From Rossellomorea marisflavi (GTDB lineage: Bacteria > Bacillota > Bacilli > Bacillales > Bacillaceae_B): a stretch of 64,000 bases of DNA. Below the pieces are notes generated by a model, which saw nothing but the letters and a program-made list of their open reading frames with translations, did not search any database and was not told where the DNA came from. Every line of letters begins with the position of its first letter. Within the stretch, counting starts at the first letter, position 1. The translations under genes and the position numbers were made by a program. The stretch is from contig NZ_LGUE01000001.1 of the NCBI RefSeq assembly GCF_001274775.1, positions 1,210,334 to 1,274,333 on the forward strand, read 5' to 3'. Of the stretch, positions 24,085-33,869 are shown one piece after another.

Positions 24085-25612
24085 GTGATGTTTCCCCCGT
24101 TCCTTTCCCTTTCGAACCAGCCATCAAGAGGCCGAGCTCCTGTTCCGTCGTTTCTTTTGGATCGACGATCGCGACAATCTGTCCTTCATAGATCACAGCA
24201 ATACGGTCGCTTACATTCAGGATTTCATCCAGTTCGAACGAAAGCAGCAATACGGCTTTTCCGTTGTCCCGCTGCTCGATGAGACGCCTGTGGATGAATT
24301 CGATTGCCCCAACATCGAGGCCACGGGTAGGCTGTGCGGCGATGAGAAGATCCGGATCTTTATCGACTTCCCTTCCGATGATCGCCTTTTGCTGATTCCC
24401 CCCGGACAAGGATCTTGCCAGTGTGTATTCCGACGGCGTACGAACATCAAACTCTGCGATGATTTTCCTTGCATGATTGTAAATATTTTTATAGCTCAGG
24501 ATGCCTTTATTTGAATACGGTTTTTTATAGTAGTTTTGAAGAACGATATTTTCACCGATCGGGAAGTCCAGTACCAACCCGTGCTTATGACGGTCTTGCG
24601 GGATATGCCCGACACCCGCTTCATAGATCTTCCTCGGTTTCATGTTCAAAATCTCTTTGCCATTCAGCTTGATCGAACCACTGTCTGCTTTCATGAGGCC
24701 GGTGATGGCTTCAATCAGTTCACTTTGACCGTTTCCATCGACTCCTGCAATACCGAGGATCTCTCCTGCTTTCAGGTCGAGGTTCAATCCTTTCACGACC
24801 GGCACATTCCGGGAGTCCTTCACTTGGAGGTCGCGAACTTCGAGAACCACTTCCTTAGGTGACGCAGGAATCTTTTCCGTTTTGAAGGTGACTTCCCTTC
24901 CGACCATGAGGCTTGCCAGGTGATTAGGGTTGGTGTCTGACACGCTGACAGTACCGATTCCTTTTCCTTTTCTGATAACGGTTACATTATCGCACACTTC
25001 CATGATTTCCTTCAGTTTGTGAGTGATAAGGATGATGGATTTTCCTTCTTTGATCAAGGTCTTCATGATCTGGATCAGCTCTTTGATTTCCTGTGGCGTC
25101 AGGACGGCGGTCGGCTCATCGAAGATCAGGATTTCAGCTCCGCGGTAAAGTGTTTTAAGGATCTCCACCCTCTGCTGCATCCCTACTGAAATATCTGAGA
25201 TTTTTGCAGAAGGGTCGACCCTCAGGCCATACTTCTCAGATATATCCGATATTTCTTTTTCAGCTTTTTTAATATCCACCGTTGCACCTGATTTTGGTTC
25301 CCGGCCGAGGATAATGTTCTCCGTTACAGTGAACGTATCTACGAGCATGAAATGCTGGTGGACCATTCCGATCCCGAGATCATTGGCAATGTTGGGATTC
25401 GTGATGTCCACCTTTTTACCCCGCACGCGGATCTCACCCTGTTCAGGTTGATAGAGTCCGAACAACACGTTCATCAACGTGGACTTACCGGCTCCATTTT
25501 CACCAAGAAGCGCATGAATTTCACCTTGTTTGAGCTGGAGAGTAATATTGTCGTTAGCTACGATGCCTGGGAACTCCTTGCGGATATTCAGCATCTCGAT
25601 TACATAATCCAT
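24077..25612 (-). CDS. nupO: Nucleoside ABC transporter ATP-binding protein (NupO type)
   Basis: A 511-residue protein with two ABC domains in tandem. The first has GENGAGKST (about 36-44), a signature-like ISVGMQQRVE and IFDEPTAVL. The second has the degenerate Walker A GVDGNGQSE (about 290) and a good LSGGNQQK signature. This pattern is typical of sugar/nucleoside (Mgl/Nup) ATPases. The frame opens at the GTG 25,621, which lies in the ribosome binding site; the ATG at 25,612 has AAGGAG at 8 bases. About 200 bases and a terminator separate it from nupN. Confidence 0.93.
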   Translation of the reverse strand: MDYVIEMLNIRKEFPGIVANDNITLQLKQGEIHALLGENGAGKSTLMNVLFGLYQPEQGEIRVRGKKVDITNPNIANDLGIGMVHQHFMLVDTFTVTENIILGREPKSGATVDIKKAEKEISDISEKYGLRVDPSAKISDISVGMQQRVEILKTLYRGAEILIFDEPTAVLTPQEIKELIQIMKTLIKEGKSIILITHKLKEIMEVCDNVTVIRKGKGIGTVSVSDTNPNHLASLMVGREVTFKTEKIPASPKEVVLEVRDLQVKDSRNVPVVKGLNLDLKAGEILGIAGVDGNGQSELIEAITGLMKADSGSIKLNGKEILNMKPRKIYEAGVGHIPQDRHKHGLVLDFPIGENIVLQNYYKKPYSNKGILSYKNIYNHARKIIAEFDVRTPSEYTLARSLSGGNQQKAIIGREVDKDPDLLIAAQPTRGLDVGAIEFIHRRLIEQRDNGKAVLLLSFELDEILNVSDRIAVIYEGQIVAIVDPKETTEQELGLLMAGSKGKGTGETSHV

Positions 25613-25660
25613 TTTATTCACTCCTTGCGATAGGCTAGGGACAATTTATCTAGTAGTTAG

Positions 25661-25671
25661 AGGTCAGACCT
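25661..25671. promoter_or_regulatory. Possible GntR half-operator in the nupN-nupO spacer
   Basis: AGGTCAGACCT, an 11-base palindrome. Its TCAGACCT is identical to the core of the palindrome at 27,707-27,722 before the GntR gene. Inference from shared sequence only. Confidence 0.3.
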
Positions 25672-25762
25672 TAAGATCGATTTCCCTTGTAAAAAACTAA
25701 GTGAAAGATAGAATCGGTTTCTACCCTTCAATTAGATTTTCAATTTTCTTATATTTTGCTGC

Positions 25763-25806
25763 AAAAAAGGGATAAGAGACCGGCTATCCTTGGCCCGCTT
25801 ATCCCC
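25763..25806 (-). terminator. Terminator between nupN and nupO
   Basis: GGGATAAG pairs with CTTATCCC around an inner G/C-rich segment, followed by TTTTTTGC on the minus strand. It probably lets the binding protein be made in excess over the membrane parts. Confidence 0.75.
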
Positions 25807-25818
25807 AATGAACTATAA

Positions 25819-26910
25819 TCAGTTGGCTTTGAAGCTTTCAGCGTCTTTGATGGAAGAAGGTACTTCCACGTCACCGCTCTTGATTTTTTCTTTCCACTCA
25901 TCAACGGCTTTCACGACTTCGTCTTTATTGGAAAGTTCTTCGTTCACTTCCGCAAGACCTACACCGTCTTCTTTAAGACCGAACAAGATTTCTTTCCCAC
26001 CAGGGAAATCTCCGTCCTTCGCTTGAGTCGCTACATCTTTAACCGCGTTGTCCACTCGTTTAAGGGCAGAAGTCAGGACGATGTTGTGGTCTCCCACTTT
26101 TCCTTCGTCTACCTGGTCAGAGTCGACACCGATCGCCCAAAGCTCACGGGAAGGATCTTTTGCTTTCAGATCACGCGCTTCTTTGAATAATCCGTTACCT
26201 GTTCCACCAGCTGCGTGGAAGATGACATCTACTTTAGAAGAGTACATTTTTGAAGCAATCGTCTGACCAAGCTCTGCTTTATCGAAAGCACCAGCATAGT
26301 CTGCAACGATTTCTGCATCAGGGTTACTTGCTTTGACACCGGCGATGAATCCTGAATGGAAACGCTCGATAACCGGGCTCTCCACTCCGCCGATGAATCC
26401 GATTTTATTGGTTTTGGTTGCAAGACCAGCCGCTACTCCCGCTAGGAAAGAAGCTTCCTGCTCTTTGAACATGATGCTGGCAACATTCGGTTGATCTACA
26501 ACTTCATCCACAAGGGCGAAGTGAGAGTCCTTCTGTTGGCTGGCGATATCTTCGATCGCACCTTTCATCATGAATCCAATTCCATATATCAAGTCAAAGT
26601 CTTGGCGAGCCAAGTTGTTCAGGTTGGTAGCATAATCAGCATCGGATTGGGATTGAAGGTAATCGAATCCTTTTTTTCCTTTTTCCAAGTCATTTTCTTT
26701 ACCGTAAGCTTGAAGGCCTTCCCAAGCTGATTGGTTGAATGATTTATCATCAACACCGCCGACATCTGTTACCATTGCCACTGTGAAGTTATCATCCTTG
26801 CCTTTCCCGTCACTTGCATTATCTTTGTCATCGCTTGTTCCACATGCACCTAGAATTGTTCCTGCAGCCAACACGAATGACATCGCCAAACCAAATTTAC
26901 GCTTTTTCAC
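25819..26910 (-). CDS. nupN: BMP family lipoprotein, nucleoside-binding protein (NupN type)
   Basis: A 363-residue PnrA/BMP substrate-binding protein. A lipoprotein signal with lipobox LGAC lies at about residues 20-23, followed by an Asp/Ser/Lys linker and the two-lobed type I periplasmic-binding fold. The segment [17 protein letters not shown] (about 52-68) is typical of purine-nucleoside binders. It would sit on the outer face of the membrane and feed NupOPQ. The GTG at 26,910 follows AGGGGG at 7 bases. It lies 43 bases after the GntR gene, so it is likely co-transcribed with it. Confidence 0.93.
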   Translation of the reverse strand: MKKRKFGLAMSFVLAAGTILGACGTSDDKDNASDGKGKDDNFTVAMVTDVGGVDDKSFNQSAWEGLQAYGKENDLEKGKKGFDYLQSQSDADYATNLNNLARQDFDLIYGIGFMMKGAIEDIASQQKDSHFALVDEVVDQPNVASIMFKEQEASFLAGVAAGLATKTNKIGFIGGVESPVIERFHSGFIAGVKASNPDAEIVADYAGAFDKAELGQTIASKMYSSKVDVIFHAAGGTGNGLFKEARDLKAKDPSRELWAIGVDSDQVDEGKVGDHNIVLTSALKRVDNAVKDVATQAKDGDFPGGKEILFGLKEDGVGLAEVNEELSNKDEVVKAVDEWKEKIKSGDVEVPSSIKDAESFKAN

Positions 26911-26953
26911 CTGAGTACCCCCTAGTATTGTTATAAATTAGTAGAAAGGCGGA

Positions 26954-27679
26954 TCATACACGCTTCCTAAGCACGTGAAAGCTGAACTTATCCGAGCGGA
27001 AGTAGTTCACCGAATAGAGGATCGGTTCATCATTCTCACTGAAGTGCATCTGTTTCAGCACAAGAAGTGCCGTTTCAGGCTCGCAGTTCAGGATCGGGGA
27101 GATTTTATCATGATATCCGAGAGGCTCGATATGTGCCCCCGCATATGTGATTCTCTTATTCTCCCTTTTCTCCAGAACGGAGAAGATGGAATTGTCTTCA
27201 TGGGTGAAGTTCCGCGGCATGATCCTCGCCGGGATCTTATCCATGCAGTAGACGACAGGTTCCCCATTCGCCGTACGCACCCTCTCGATGAGGATGACAT
27301 CCTCCGGTTCTTTCAATGAGAAGCGTTTCATATCTTCCTCGGTTGCTTCCTGGGTCGTCGAGCTCAAAAAAATAGTCCCCGGATCCATCCCAGCCTGCCT
27401 GATCATATTGGTCACGCTGCTGAGCTGTTCGATACCCGAAGTGAAGAGGGGTTTGGCATTGACAAATGTACCGACTCCATGCCGCCTGACGATGACACTC
27501 TCTTCCTCAAGGATCCTGAGTGCCTCCCTCAGCGTAGCGCGACTAACGCCGAGCTGTTTGGAAAGGTCGAATTCGGAAGGAAGTTTTTCTTTCTCTCTGT
27601 ACATCCCCGCTTCGATGTCTTTCTTCAAGCGATCAATGACCTGCAAATACAAATGCCGATTGTCTGTCTTAATTGTCAA
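26954..27679 (-). CDS. ymfC: GntR family (HutC/UTRA) transcriptional regulator YmfC
   Basis: A 241-residue regulator. It has an N-terminal winged helix-turn-helix ([26 protein letters not shown], about residues 36-61) and a C-terminal UTRA effector domain. It probably controls the nup operon that begins 43 bases downstream, perhaps in response to a purine nucleoside. The frame is open to 27,694. I take the TTG at 27,679, preceded by GGTGGTGG and matching the usual start of YmfC homologues; the GTGs just upstream are alternatives. A perfect palindrome lies 28 bases before the start. Confidence 0.88.
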   Translation of the reverse strand: MTIKTDNRHLYLQVIDRLKKDIEAGMYREKEKLPSEFDLSKQLGVSRATLREALRILEEESVIVRRHGVGTFVNAKPLFTSGIEQLSSVTNMIRQAGMDPGTIFLSSTTQEATEEDMKRFSLKEPEDVILIERVRTANGEPVVYCMDKIPARIMPRNFTHEDNSIFSVLEKRENKRITYAGAHIEPLGYHDKISPILNCEPETALLVLKQMHFSENDEPILYSVNYFRSDKFSFHVLRKRV

Positions 27680-28006
27680 CGGAACCACCACCAAATTTTC
27701 TCAAGTCATCAGACCTCTGATGTATATCTTTCCTACTAATCGAAAATACTATAACACTTTTCAAAACATAAATAAATAGCATTGTGTGATTTTGTCGAAA
27801 AAAATGATTTATTAAAAAATTTATCTTCCAAATGCCCTTCCATATGGAAAAAACCCTTGATTTTTTCATGTTTTTATCAATAAACGCCCTGTTTTTTACA
27901 TTTTCAACGCGCATATGTAGCAATGTTCACACTAATGAAACAATACACTTTTATAGAAAGCGTTACCAATAGTATAACTCATTGGTGGATAACTTTTTGA
28001 TTTTGA
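27680..28006. other. AT-rich leader region upstream of ymfC
   Basis: No coding capacity is supported. It holds the candidate GntR operator, a weak promoter-like area around 27,745-27,765 and AGAAAGCGTTACCA at 27,955-27,968, one mismatch from the catabolite-responsive (cre) consensus but far from the gene. No riboswitch fold was recognised. Confidence 0.4.
27707..27722. promoter_or_regulatory. Palindrome, candidate operator for the GntR regulator
   Basis: CATCAGACCTCTGATG: 7-base perfect arms around CC. It lies in the leader of ymfC, as expected of an autoregulated GntR gene. Confidence 0.45.
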
Positions 28007-28038
28007 TAAAAAAAAACGCTTGAGCAGATGCTCAAGCG
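28007..28038 (-). terminator. Intrinsic terminator after spoIIIE
   Basis: CGCTTGAGC and GCTCAAGCG form a perfect 9 bp stem with a 4-base loop, followed by nine T on the minus strand. Confidence 0.9.
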
Positions 28039-28074
28039 GGGTCTTTCAGCTCATGTTATAAGGGGTATGGGCTC

Positions 28075-30420
28075 TTAGGAGGATTGTTCTTCGGAAGGCT
28101 TGCCTACGAGGACGCTCCTGGGCTTGCTTCCTTCATACGGTCCGACGACTCCCCGTACTTCCATTTCATCGATGATCCTGGCAGCTCTTGTATAGCCGAT
28201 CCTGAAACGTCGCTGCAGCATGGATACAGAAGCAGTCTGCATTTCAGCAATCAATTGGACTGCATCATCATACAGCTCATCTTCCGCTTCCCCACTGCCG
28301 GATTCTTCCTGGACTTCATCCGGGATCATCTCTTCTTGGTACTGAGCTTTTTGCTGCGATATGACGAAGTCGACGACTTCTTCCACTTCTTCATCGGATA
28401 AGAAAGCCCCCTGAACCCTGGTCGGTTTGGAAGCACCGACAGGCATGAAGAGCATATCGCCCCTTCCGAGGAGTTTCTCTGCTCCTCCCGAATCAAGGAT
28501 GGTTCGTGAATCGGTCATGGAAGATACCGCAAAGGCAATCCTTGAAGGGATATTCGCCTTGATGACACCTGTGATGACATCCACCGACGGTCGCTGTGTG
28601 GCAATGATCAGATGGATCCCTGCCGCACGGGCCATCTGCGCAAGACGGGTAATGGCATCCTCTACATCGTTCGATGCAACCATCATCAAGTCGGCAAGCT
28701 CGTCGACGATGACCACGATATAAGGAAGAAGCGGCTGTTTATCTTCGTTCTCAAGGTTTTGTCTTTTGACATAGTCATTGTACCCTTCAATATTCCGCGT
28801 CCCTGTATGGGAGAAGAGCTCATATCTGCGCTCCATTTCATTCACGACTTTTTTCAATGCCTGAGAGGCACGCTTTGGCTCCGTCACGACGGGCGCCAGC
28901 AAGTGGGGAACTCCGTTATACACATTGAGCTCCACCATTTTGGGATCGATCATCATGAGTTTGACTTCATGGGGCTTGGCCCTCATGAGGATACTCGTGA
29001 TGATGCCGTTGATGCACACACTCTTCCCGCTACCCGTGGCTCCCGCTACAAGGAGATGGGGCATCTTATTCAGTTCGGCAAGTACGGCTTCCCCTGTAAT
29101 ATCCCTGCCCAATCCGATCTGGAGTTTTGAATCAGGTTTGTTTTTTTCCTTTGATTCGAGCACTTCCCTGAGGGATACCATGGCCACTTCCGAATTCGGC
29201 ACTTCGATTCCTATAGCCGATTTCCCCGGTATCGGTGCTTCGATCCTGATGTCTTTTGCAGCGAGCGCCAATGCGAGATCATCGCTGAGATTGACGATGC
29301 GGCTCACCTTCACCCCGACATCCGGGTGCACTTCATATTTGGTTACGGCAGGCCCAAGATGGACCTGAGTCACTTTCGCTTTGACACCAAAGCTTTGGAA
29401 GGTGCGTTCGAGCTTTGCGGCATTCGCGTGGATCAGCTGGTATTCGTTGCTCTGATCTGTCTTTTTCGGACTTTTCAACAGAGATATCGACGGAAGCTTA
29501 TAATCTTTATTTTCAACTTCGGTGAAGGTGATCGGAGGAGCATCATCCTGAACGCCCTTATCAGTTGAATCATCTTTCGGCTCCCCTGCTACCGGCTCTT
29601 CTTTATCGGAGCGTTCATGGGCATAGGCCTTCTCGGCAAAATTCGATATGATCGGTTCACGGGTATCGACCTGAGGCTCAACATCTGGTATCGGATCGAC
29701 GGAAGGCACCTTCGTTTCCTTCTCCTGCATTTTCTTTTCAACAGCTGGCTTTTCCAGCTTCTTTTTCGCTTTTTCTTCTTTCCATTCTGCCATATCCACC
29801 TTGAATGCTTCCCACTGGGAGGTGATGAATGCCCCGAATCTTTTTCCGATCCGACCGAGTACATCTCCAAGGGATCGACCGGTCACCAGGATGATCCCGA
29901 TGATGATGAAGGTCGCACTCATGATCCGTGCCCCCTGTGAATCAAAGAGGAAATAGGACACGGCGAACAGGACGCTGCCGATCATCCCGCCTCCGATGTC
30001 GGAGGTACTGGATTCTCCCCTGATATCCATCCAATAGAGATCCCATGTGTTCATGATGACACTCGGATGCTCAAAGGCACCATCATTGCTCAGCAGATCG
30101 AAAAGCTTCACGTGGCTGAGGAGCAGGAAGCTCGCCACGATGATATATATCCCTACCAATCTCCTGCTGAAGAGAAGCGGTACTTCCCGTTTCACCATCA
30201 GGTATCCCGCGATGTAGATCATGAGAAGCAGGGCTGCCATATACCATTCTCCCATGAAGAACCGGAAGAAATGGACCACGGCCCTTCCCACCGCCCCCAA
30301 CTTGATGACGGAGATCAAACTGAGTGTCAACAGCATCAAGCCGGTGATTTCATATTTTATGGTCTGCTTCAGTGCGTTGGTGTTAGAACCCTTTTTTTTC
30401 CTTTTCTTTTTTTTCGCCAA
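28075..30420 (-). CDS. spoIIIE: DNA translocase SpoIIIE/FtsK
   Basis: A 781-residue septal DNA pump. A very basic head is followed by four or five membrane helices (about residues 20-180). Next comes a charged linker (about 200-310) and a RecA-like motor with GATGSGKS (about residues 468-475) and [11 protein letters not shown]. The C-terminal winged-helix gamma domain reads the orienting sequences. It moves the chromosome into the forespore and clears the septum. The TTG start at 30,420 follows AGGTGA. A terminator follows. Promoter: extended -10 at 30,557-30,562. Confidence 0.96.
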   Translation of the reverse strand: MAKKKKRKKKGSNTNALKQTIKYEITGLMLLTLSLISVIKLGAVGRAVVHFFRFFMGEWYMAALLLMIYIAGYLMVKREVPLLFSRRLVGIYIIVASFLLLSHVKLFDLLSNDGAFEHPSVIMNTWDLYWMDIRGESSTSDIGGGMIGSVLFAVSYFLFDSQGARIMSATFIIIGIILVTGRSLGDVLGRIGKRFGAFITSQWEAFKVDMAEWKEEKAKKKLEKPAVEKKMQEKETKVPSVDPIPDVEPQVDTREPIISNFAEKAYAHERSDKEEPVAGEPKDDSTDKGVQDDAPPITFTEVENKDYKLPSISLLKSPKKTDQSNEYQLIHANAAKLERTFQSFGVKAKVTQVHLGPAVTKYEVHPDVGVKVSRIVNLSDDLALALAAKDIRIEAPIPGKSAIGIEVPNSEVAMVSLREVLESKEKNKPDSKLQIGLGRDITGEAVLAELNKMPHLLVAGATGSGKSVCINGIITSILMRAKPHEVKLMMIDPKMVELNVYNGVPHLLAPVVTEPKRASQALKKVVNEMERRYELFSHTGTRNIEGYNDYVKRQNLENEDKQPLLPYIVVIVDELADLMMVASNDVEDAITRLAQMARAAGIHLIIATQRPSVDVITGVIKANIPSRIAFAVSSMTDSRTILDSGGAEKLLGRGDMLFMPVGASKPTRVQGAFLSDEEVEEVVDFVISQQKAQYQEEMIPDEVQEESGSGEAEDELYDDAVQLIAEMQTASVSMLQRRFRIGYTRAARIIDEMEVRGVVGPYEGSKPRSVLVGKPSEEQSS

Positions 30421-30556
30421 TTCAATTCACCTAAATTCTTAAGAAGTCTTTCGGATTATGTACGTGAAGATGAAGAAAGGGCTGACCCTTATCGGCATCC
30501 TTCTTCGCCACAGGTGTCAGTCCCCATCCGTCATGTTCATCTTATGTCTCTTTTTT

Positions 30557-30585
30557 AGTATACCATACCCTACATGGTGAAAGAA
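30557..30585 (-). promoter_or_regulatory. Probable spoIIIE promoter (extended -10)
   Basis: On the minus strand TGGTATACT carries the extended -10 motif; the hexamer TATACT is at 30,562-30,557. A poor -35 (TTCTTT) lies 17 bp upstream. Confidence 0.4.
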
Positions 30586-30598
30586 TCCTCTTTATGCC

Positions 30599-30805
30599 TT
30601 AATTACCAAGGATCATTCCAGGAGAGAAGCGATTGTCGAGGAAATGGGAAGGATCACTGCTCATCACCCTCAACACCCGGTAATTCTCCTCTTCCTTCTG
30701 GACCATCAGCGGCACTCCTTCGTAGTCGATCATCATCTGGGAGGCATATACTTCTGGGTCTGTCGCGAATACGGCTTCCTGGGGAATGATGGTGTAGAGG
30801 ATCAT
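30599..30805 (-). CDS. ylzJ: YlzJ-like small protein
   Basis: A 68-residue protein starting [10 protein letters not shown], the recognisable YlzJ family. No catalytic motif; function unknown. Its ATG overlaps the tepA stop by 4 bases (ATGA), showing translational coupling, and the pair lies between rnjB and spoIIIE as in other Bacillus genomes. Confidence 0.85.
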   Translation of the reverse strand: MILYTIIPQEAVFATDPEVYASQMMIDYEGVPLMVQKEEENYRVLRVMSSDPSHFLDNRFSPGMILGN

Positions 30806-31542
30806 TGGATCAGTCCCTCCCCATCATCGGTACGGTTCAGTTCGATCAGCTCATTGATTTTCTTGATGGCTTGACCGATCCCTCCGATCCCATTGATGAG
30901 TCCGTATTTGACCGCATCATCACCGACGACGTTCGTCCCGATATCACGTGTAAGGTTCCCCTTTGCGAACATAAGGTCCTTGAAATCTGATTCAGAAATG
31001 TTACTGTGCTTGGTTACAAAGCTCACGACGCGATCCTGCATCTTGTCCAGATACTCGAATGTCTGCGGCACTCCGATCACAAGGCCGGTCAATCGTACAG
31101 GATGGATTGTCATGGTGGCAGTGCTCGCGATGAATGAATAGTCACACGAAACGGCAATCGGGACACCTATGCTGTGCCCTCCGCCAAGAACAAGGGATAC
31201 TGTCGGCTTAGAGAGCGATGCAATCATCTCTGATATGGCAAGACCCGCTTCCACATCTCCGCCGACGGTGTTGAGTATGACGACGAGCCCTTCGATTTTA
31301 GGATTCTGTTCAATGGCCACGAGCTGAGGAAGGATATGCTCATATTTCGTTGTTTTATTTTGTGGTGGGAGCTGCATATGGCCCTCGATCTGTCCCACGA
31401 TTGTCAGACAGTGAATATTTGAGTCCTGTGAAAGCTGTGGCACATTGGTTTGTCCCAGCTGTTGGATCTTCTCCATCAAGCCTGACGGTTTATCTTTATC
31501 ATCCTTGCCCGGCTGATCTTCCTGTTCCATTCTTGTATCCAT
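30802..31542 (-). CDS. tepA: ClpP-like translocation-enhancing protein TepA
   Basis: A 246-residue crotonase/ClpP-fold serine protease homologue. After a hydrophilic head (about 1-45) the fold contains [17 protein letters not shown] (about 95-111), the GGGHSIG nucleophile-like region near residue 126 and MTIHP near residue 150 for the histidine. In B. subtilis TepA aids protein translocation and has been implicated in degrading signal peptides or small acid-soluble proteins. The frame opens at 31,575, but the ATG at 31,542 has AAAAGGAG at 8 bases. Upstream is rnjB with its terminator. Confidence 0.92.
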   Translation of the reverse strand: MDTRMEQEDQPGKDDKDKPSGLMEKIQQLGQTNVPQLSQDSNIHCLTIVGQIEGHMQLPPQNKTTKYEHILPQLVAIEQNPKIEGLVVILNTVGGDVEAGLAISEMIASLSKPTVSLVLGGGHSIGVPIAVSCDYSFIASTATMTIHPVRLTGLVIGVPQTFEYLDKMQDRVVSFVTKHSNISESDFKDLMFAKGNLTRDIGTNVVGDDAVKYGLINGIGGIGQAIKKINELIELNRTDDGEGLIQ

Positions 31543-31612
31543 AAGTCCAACTCCTTTTCGCTTTGTGCATACCATTATTATTCAATAAAGGGGAGGATTT
31601 ATACCCTTGCGT

Positions 31613-31651
31613 AAAACGGAAAGGCTATCTGCATGGACAACAGATAGCCTT
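31613..31651 (-). terminator. Intrinsic terminator after rnjB
   Basis: AAGGCTATCTG pairs with CAGATAGCCTT across a 9-base loop, followed by TTCCGTTTT on the minus strand. Confidence 0.75.
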
Positions 31652-31657
31652 CTTGGA

Positions 31658-33334
31658 TTAAACTTCCATGATGATCGGGAGAATCATCGGTCTTCTTTTC
31701 GTTTTATTGTATAAGAAGTAGTTGAGCTGGTCCCTTACATCCTGCTTGATGGTCGTCCATTCGAATGACCCTTTCTGCAGATAATTATGGACCACACTCT
31801 CGACGATTTCTGACGCTTTCTCGATGAGAGCTTCCGATTCCCTCACGTATACGAACCCTCTGGAGATGATTTCCGGTCCTGCTACAATGCTCTTGGACTT
31901 CCGGTTGATCGTGACGACGACAGTGAATACACCATCTTCAGATAGGAGTCTTCTGTCCCTGAGGACGATATTGCCGACATCTCCTACTCCGATCCCATCG
32001 ATCAGTACATTGCCGGCCTGGACCCGGCCGCCCATCCTCATCTTCCCGTCTTTATACTGTAGGATATCTCCCTTGTCGAGGATGAAGATTTGCTTGAAAG
32101 GAAGGCCGATATCATGAGCGATCTTACTATGGGCAATAAGCATCTTATATTCCCCTTGGATCGGAACGAAGTATTTCGGTTTCATGATATTGAGCATAAG
32201 TTTCAGATCTTCCTGTGACCCATGACCGGAAACATGTACTTTCTTATCAGCGGTCAATACTTCTGCTCCCGCTCTGTACACCATGTCGATCGTTCTCCCA
32301 GCGATCACTTCCATGCCCGGTGATGGCGTCGCCGTAATCAGAACGGTATCACCCTTCTCGATGTTCACATGCCTGTGGGAACGCTTGGCCATGCGCTGAA
32401 GTGCCTCGAATGGTTCTCCATGTGAGCCGGTGGCAAGGATGACCACTTCATCACTTGAGAATTCACCGATCTGGTCGATGCCTATGATCAAGTCTTCACG
32501 GACGTGGAGATACCCAAGCTTCAGGGCGACATCGTATACTCTTTTCAGGCTTTTGCCTACAACCACGACTTTCCGCTTGTTCTGTTCAGCTGCATCGAAT
32601 ACCTGCTGGAGCCTGATGAGATTCGAGGCGAAACAAGCGACGATCACCCGCCCCCTTGCTTTTCTGAACGCACTGTTCAGATGCGTTTCAATGACCGATT
32701 CCGATGTGGTGAAACCAGGTCTTTCGGCTTCAGTGCTGTCCGACAGGAGACAGAGTACTCCCTCCTCACCGATCTGCGCCATCTTTCCAAGGTCTGGACG
32801 ATAGAAGTGCTTAGCGGACTGATCGAACTTGAATTCGCCTGTATGCACGATGGCCCCTTGGGACGTATGGATGCAAACTCCTACAGAGTCCGGTATGCTG
32901 TGAGTCGTCTTGAAGAACGTCACATCTACACCGTTGAACTGAAGCCTGCTGTCCGAATGAATGGTGTAGAACTTTACGTCGGTGCGCACCTGCTCATCTT
33001 TCAGTCTTGCCTTCACAAGTGCATTGGTCAATCTTGTCCCGTAAACCGGTGCCCGCACCTTATCCAATAGGTAAGAAATGGCCCCGATGCTGTCTTCATG
33101 ACCATGGGTAAGGAAAATCCCTTTTACTCTCCCGCGGTTTTGTTCAAGGTATTGGATGTCCGGTATGACGATATCGATCCCGAGCATTTCATTTTCAGGG
33201 AACATCAACCCTGCATCGATGACGAAAATATCTTCATCGACTTCTACAATATACATATTCTTACCGATTTCCCCTACTCCGCCCAAGGGGATGATCTTGA
33301 TTTCTTCATGTTTCACTTTGCTATTACTCACCAT
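31658..33334 (-). CDS. rnjB: Ribonuclease J2
   Basis: A 558-residue metallo-beta-lactamase/beta-CASP RNase J. Residues about 80-90 read THGHEDSIGA, where the canonical HxHxDH has Ser in place of the last His; degenerate metal sites are typical of J2 rather than J1. Later motifs HTGEFKFD, SDST and SGHGSQEDL are kept, as is the C-terminal dimerisation domain. J2 partners J1 in 5'-exonucleolytic and endonucleolytic RNA decay. The ATG at 33,334 follows AGGAGG. It lies after dapA and before tepA, the usual rnjB site. Confidence 0.93.
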   Translation of the reverse strand: MVSNSKVKHEEIKIIPLGGVGEIGKNMYIVEVDEDIFVIDAGLMFPENEMLGIDIVIPDIQYLEQNRGRVKGIFLTHGHEDSIGAISYLLDKVRAPVYGTRLTNALVKARLKDEQVRTDVKFYTIHSDSRLQFNGVDVTFFKTTHSIPDSVGVCIHTSQGAIVHTGEFKFDQSAKHFYRPDLGKMAQIGEEGVLCLLSDSTEAERPGFTTSESVIETHLNSAFRKARGRVIVACFASNLIRLQQVFDAAEQNKRKVVVVGKSLKRVYDVALKLGYLHVREDLIIGIDQIGEFSSDEVVILATGSHGEPFEALQRMAKRSHRHVNIEKGDTVLITATPSPGMEVIAGRTIDMVYRAGAEVLTADKKVHVSGHGSQEDLKLMLNIMKPKYFVPIQGEYKMLIAHSKIAHDIGLPFKQIFILDKGDILQYKDGKMRMGGRVQAGNVLIDGIGVGDVGNIVLRDRRLLSEDGVFTVVVTINRKSKSIVAGPEIISRGFVYVRESEALIEKASEIVESVVHNYLQKGSFEWTTIKQDVRDQLNYFLYNKTKRRPMILPIIMEV

Positions 33335-33382
33335 TATGTCCTCCTATGTTGTGCTTTCCCCGATCTTATATCAGTTAAAATC

Positions 33383-33412
33383 ATTATAAAGGAAACCCTT
33401 TTCATAATACAA
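33383..33412 (-). promoter_or_regulatory. Sigma-A promoter of rnjB
   Basis: TTGTAT (33,412-33,407), 18 bp, TATAAT (33,388-33,383) on the minus strand, about 50 bases before the rnjB ATG. Confidence 0.55.
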
Positions 33413-33765
33413 CCAAAATTATCCTCTACTTTCTGGCTGACGTCTATGTAGAAAAGTGCACGTTCGAATATGTACTATTTCGAGAATGGCCGTGAGGAAT
33501 CCTTCTTTGACCTAGAAATTTATCACAGAGTACACCTCTATATGATGAATGCGGATGGGATAAAACTAAAAAAGCCCCTTTAATGCCGAACACGATCAGT
33601 ATAGGATCTTACTACCGCTCATGATCTCCGTGCAAGACTTCGCTTTTCGCGGGTAGCCCGTGAGCCTCCTCGGCACGCCTGCGGGGTCTCACATCAGCTA
33701 CTTTTCCCGCTGGAGTCTTCGTCTTGCACTCCGATCAACCGCTAGAAACGATGAAATTTGAATGT

Positions 33766-33858
33766 TCATTAAACCAATTTAAAACCCGAATCATTTGCTT
33801 TATCGTAGGCAAAAATGATTCGGGTTTTACTATGACTAAAACATGTTTGTCTCAGCCT
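33766..33858. repeat. Dispersed hairpin repeat, copy 2
   Basis: The counterpart of 1,085-1,172: CATTAAA, a CCCGAATCATTT...AAATGATTCGGG hairpin, then TTTTACTATGACTA and an ATGTTTGTCTCAGCC block. It serves as the dapA terminator. Confidence 0.7.
33781..33828 (-). terminator. Intrinsic terminator after dapA
   Basis: AAAACCCGAATCATTT pairs exactly with AAATGATTCGGGTTTT across a loop of about 16 bases, with A/T-rich flanks. It lies 42 bases past the dapA stop. Confidence 0.75.
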
Positions 33859-33869
33859 CACTTGAGTTT

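Larger units (their letters stand above)
33551..33860. mobile_element. Palindromic intergenic element of about 300 bp (MITE-like or repeat cassette)
   Basis: The left edge GGATGGGATAAAAC resembles the inverted right edge GGCTGAGACAAAC. The interior is a large imperfect hairpin whose outer arms are GTGCAAGAC (33,630-33,638) and GTCTTGCAC (33,722-33,730). It contains CGCGGGTAGCCCGTGAGCC and CTGCGGGGTCTCAC phrases known from recurrent Bacillus intergenic repeats. The right part is copy 2 of the hairpin repeat. There is no transposase ORF. It fills the gap between dapA and rnjB. Confidence 0.5.

Noticed and set aside
27955..27968. Catabolite-responsive element upstream of ymfC
   Set aside because: It has one mismatch at a key position and lies about 275 bases from the gene start; it could be chance.
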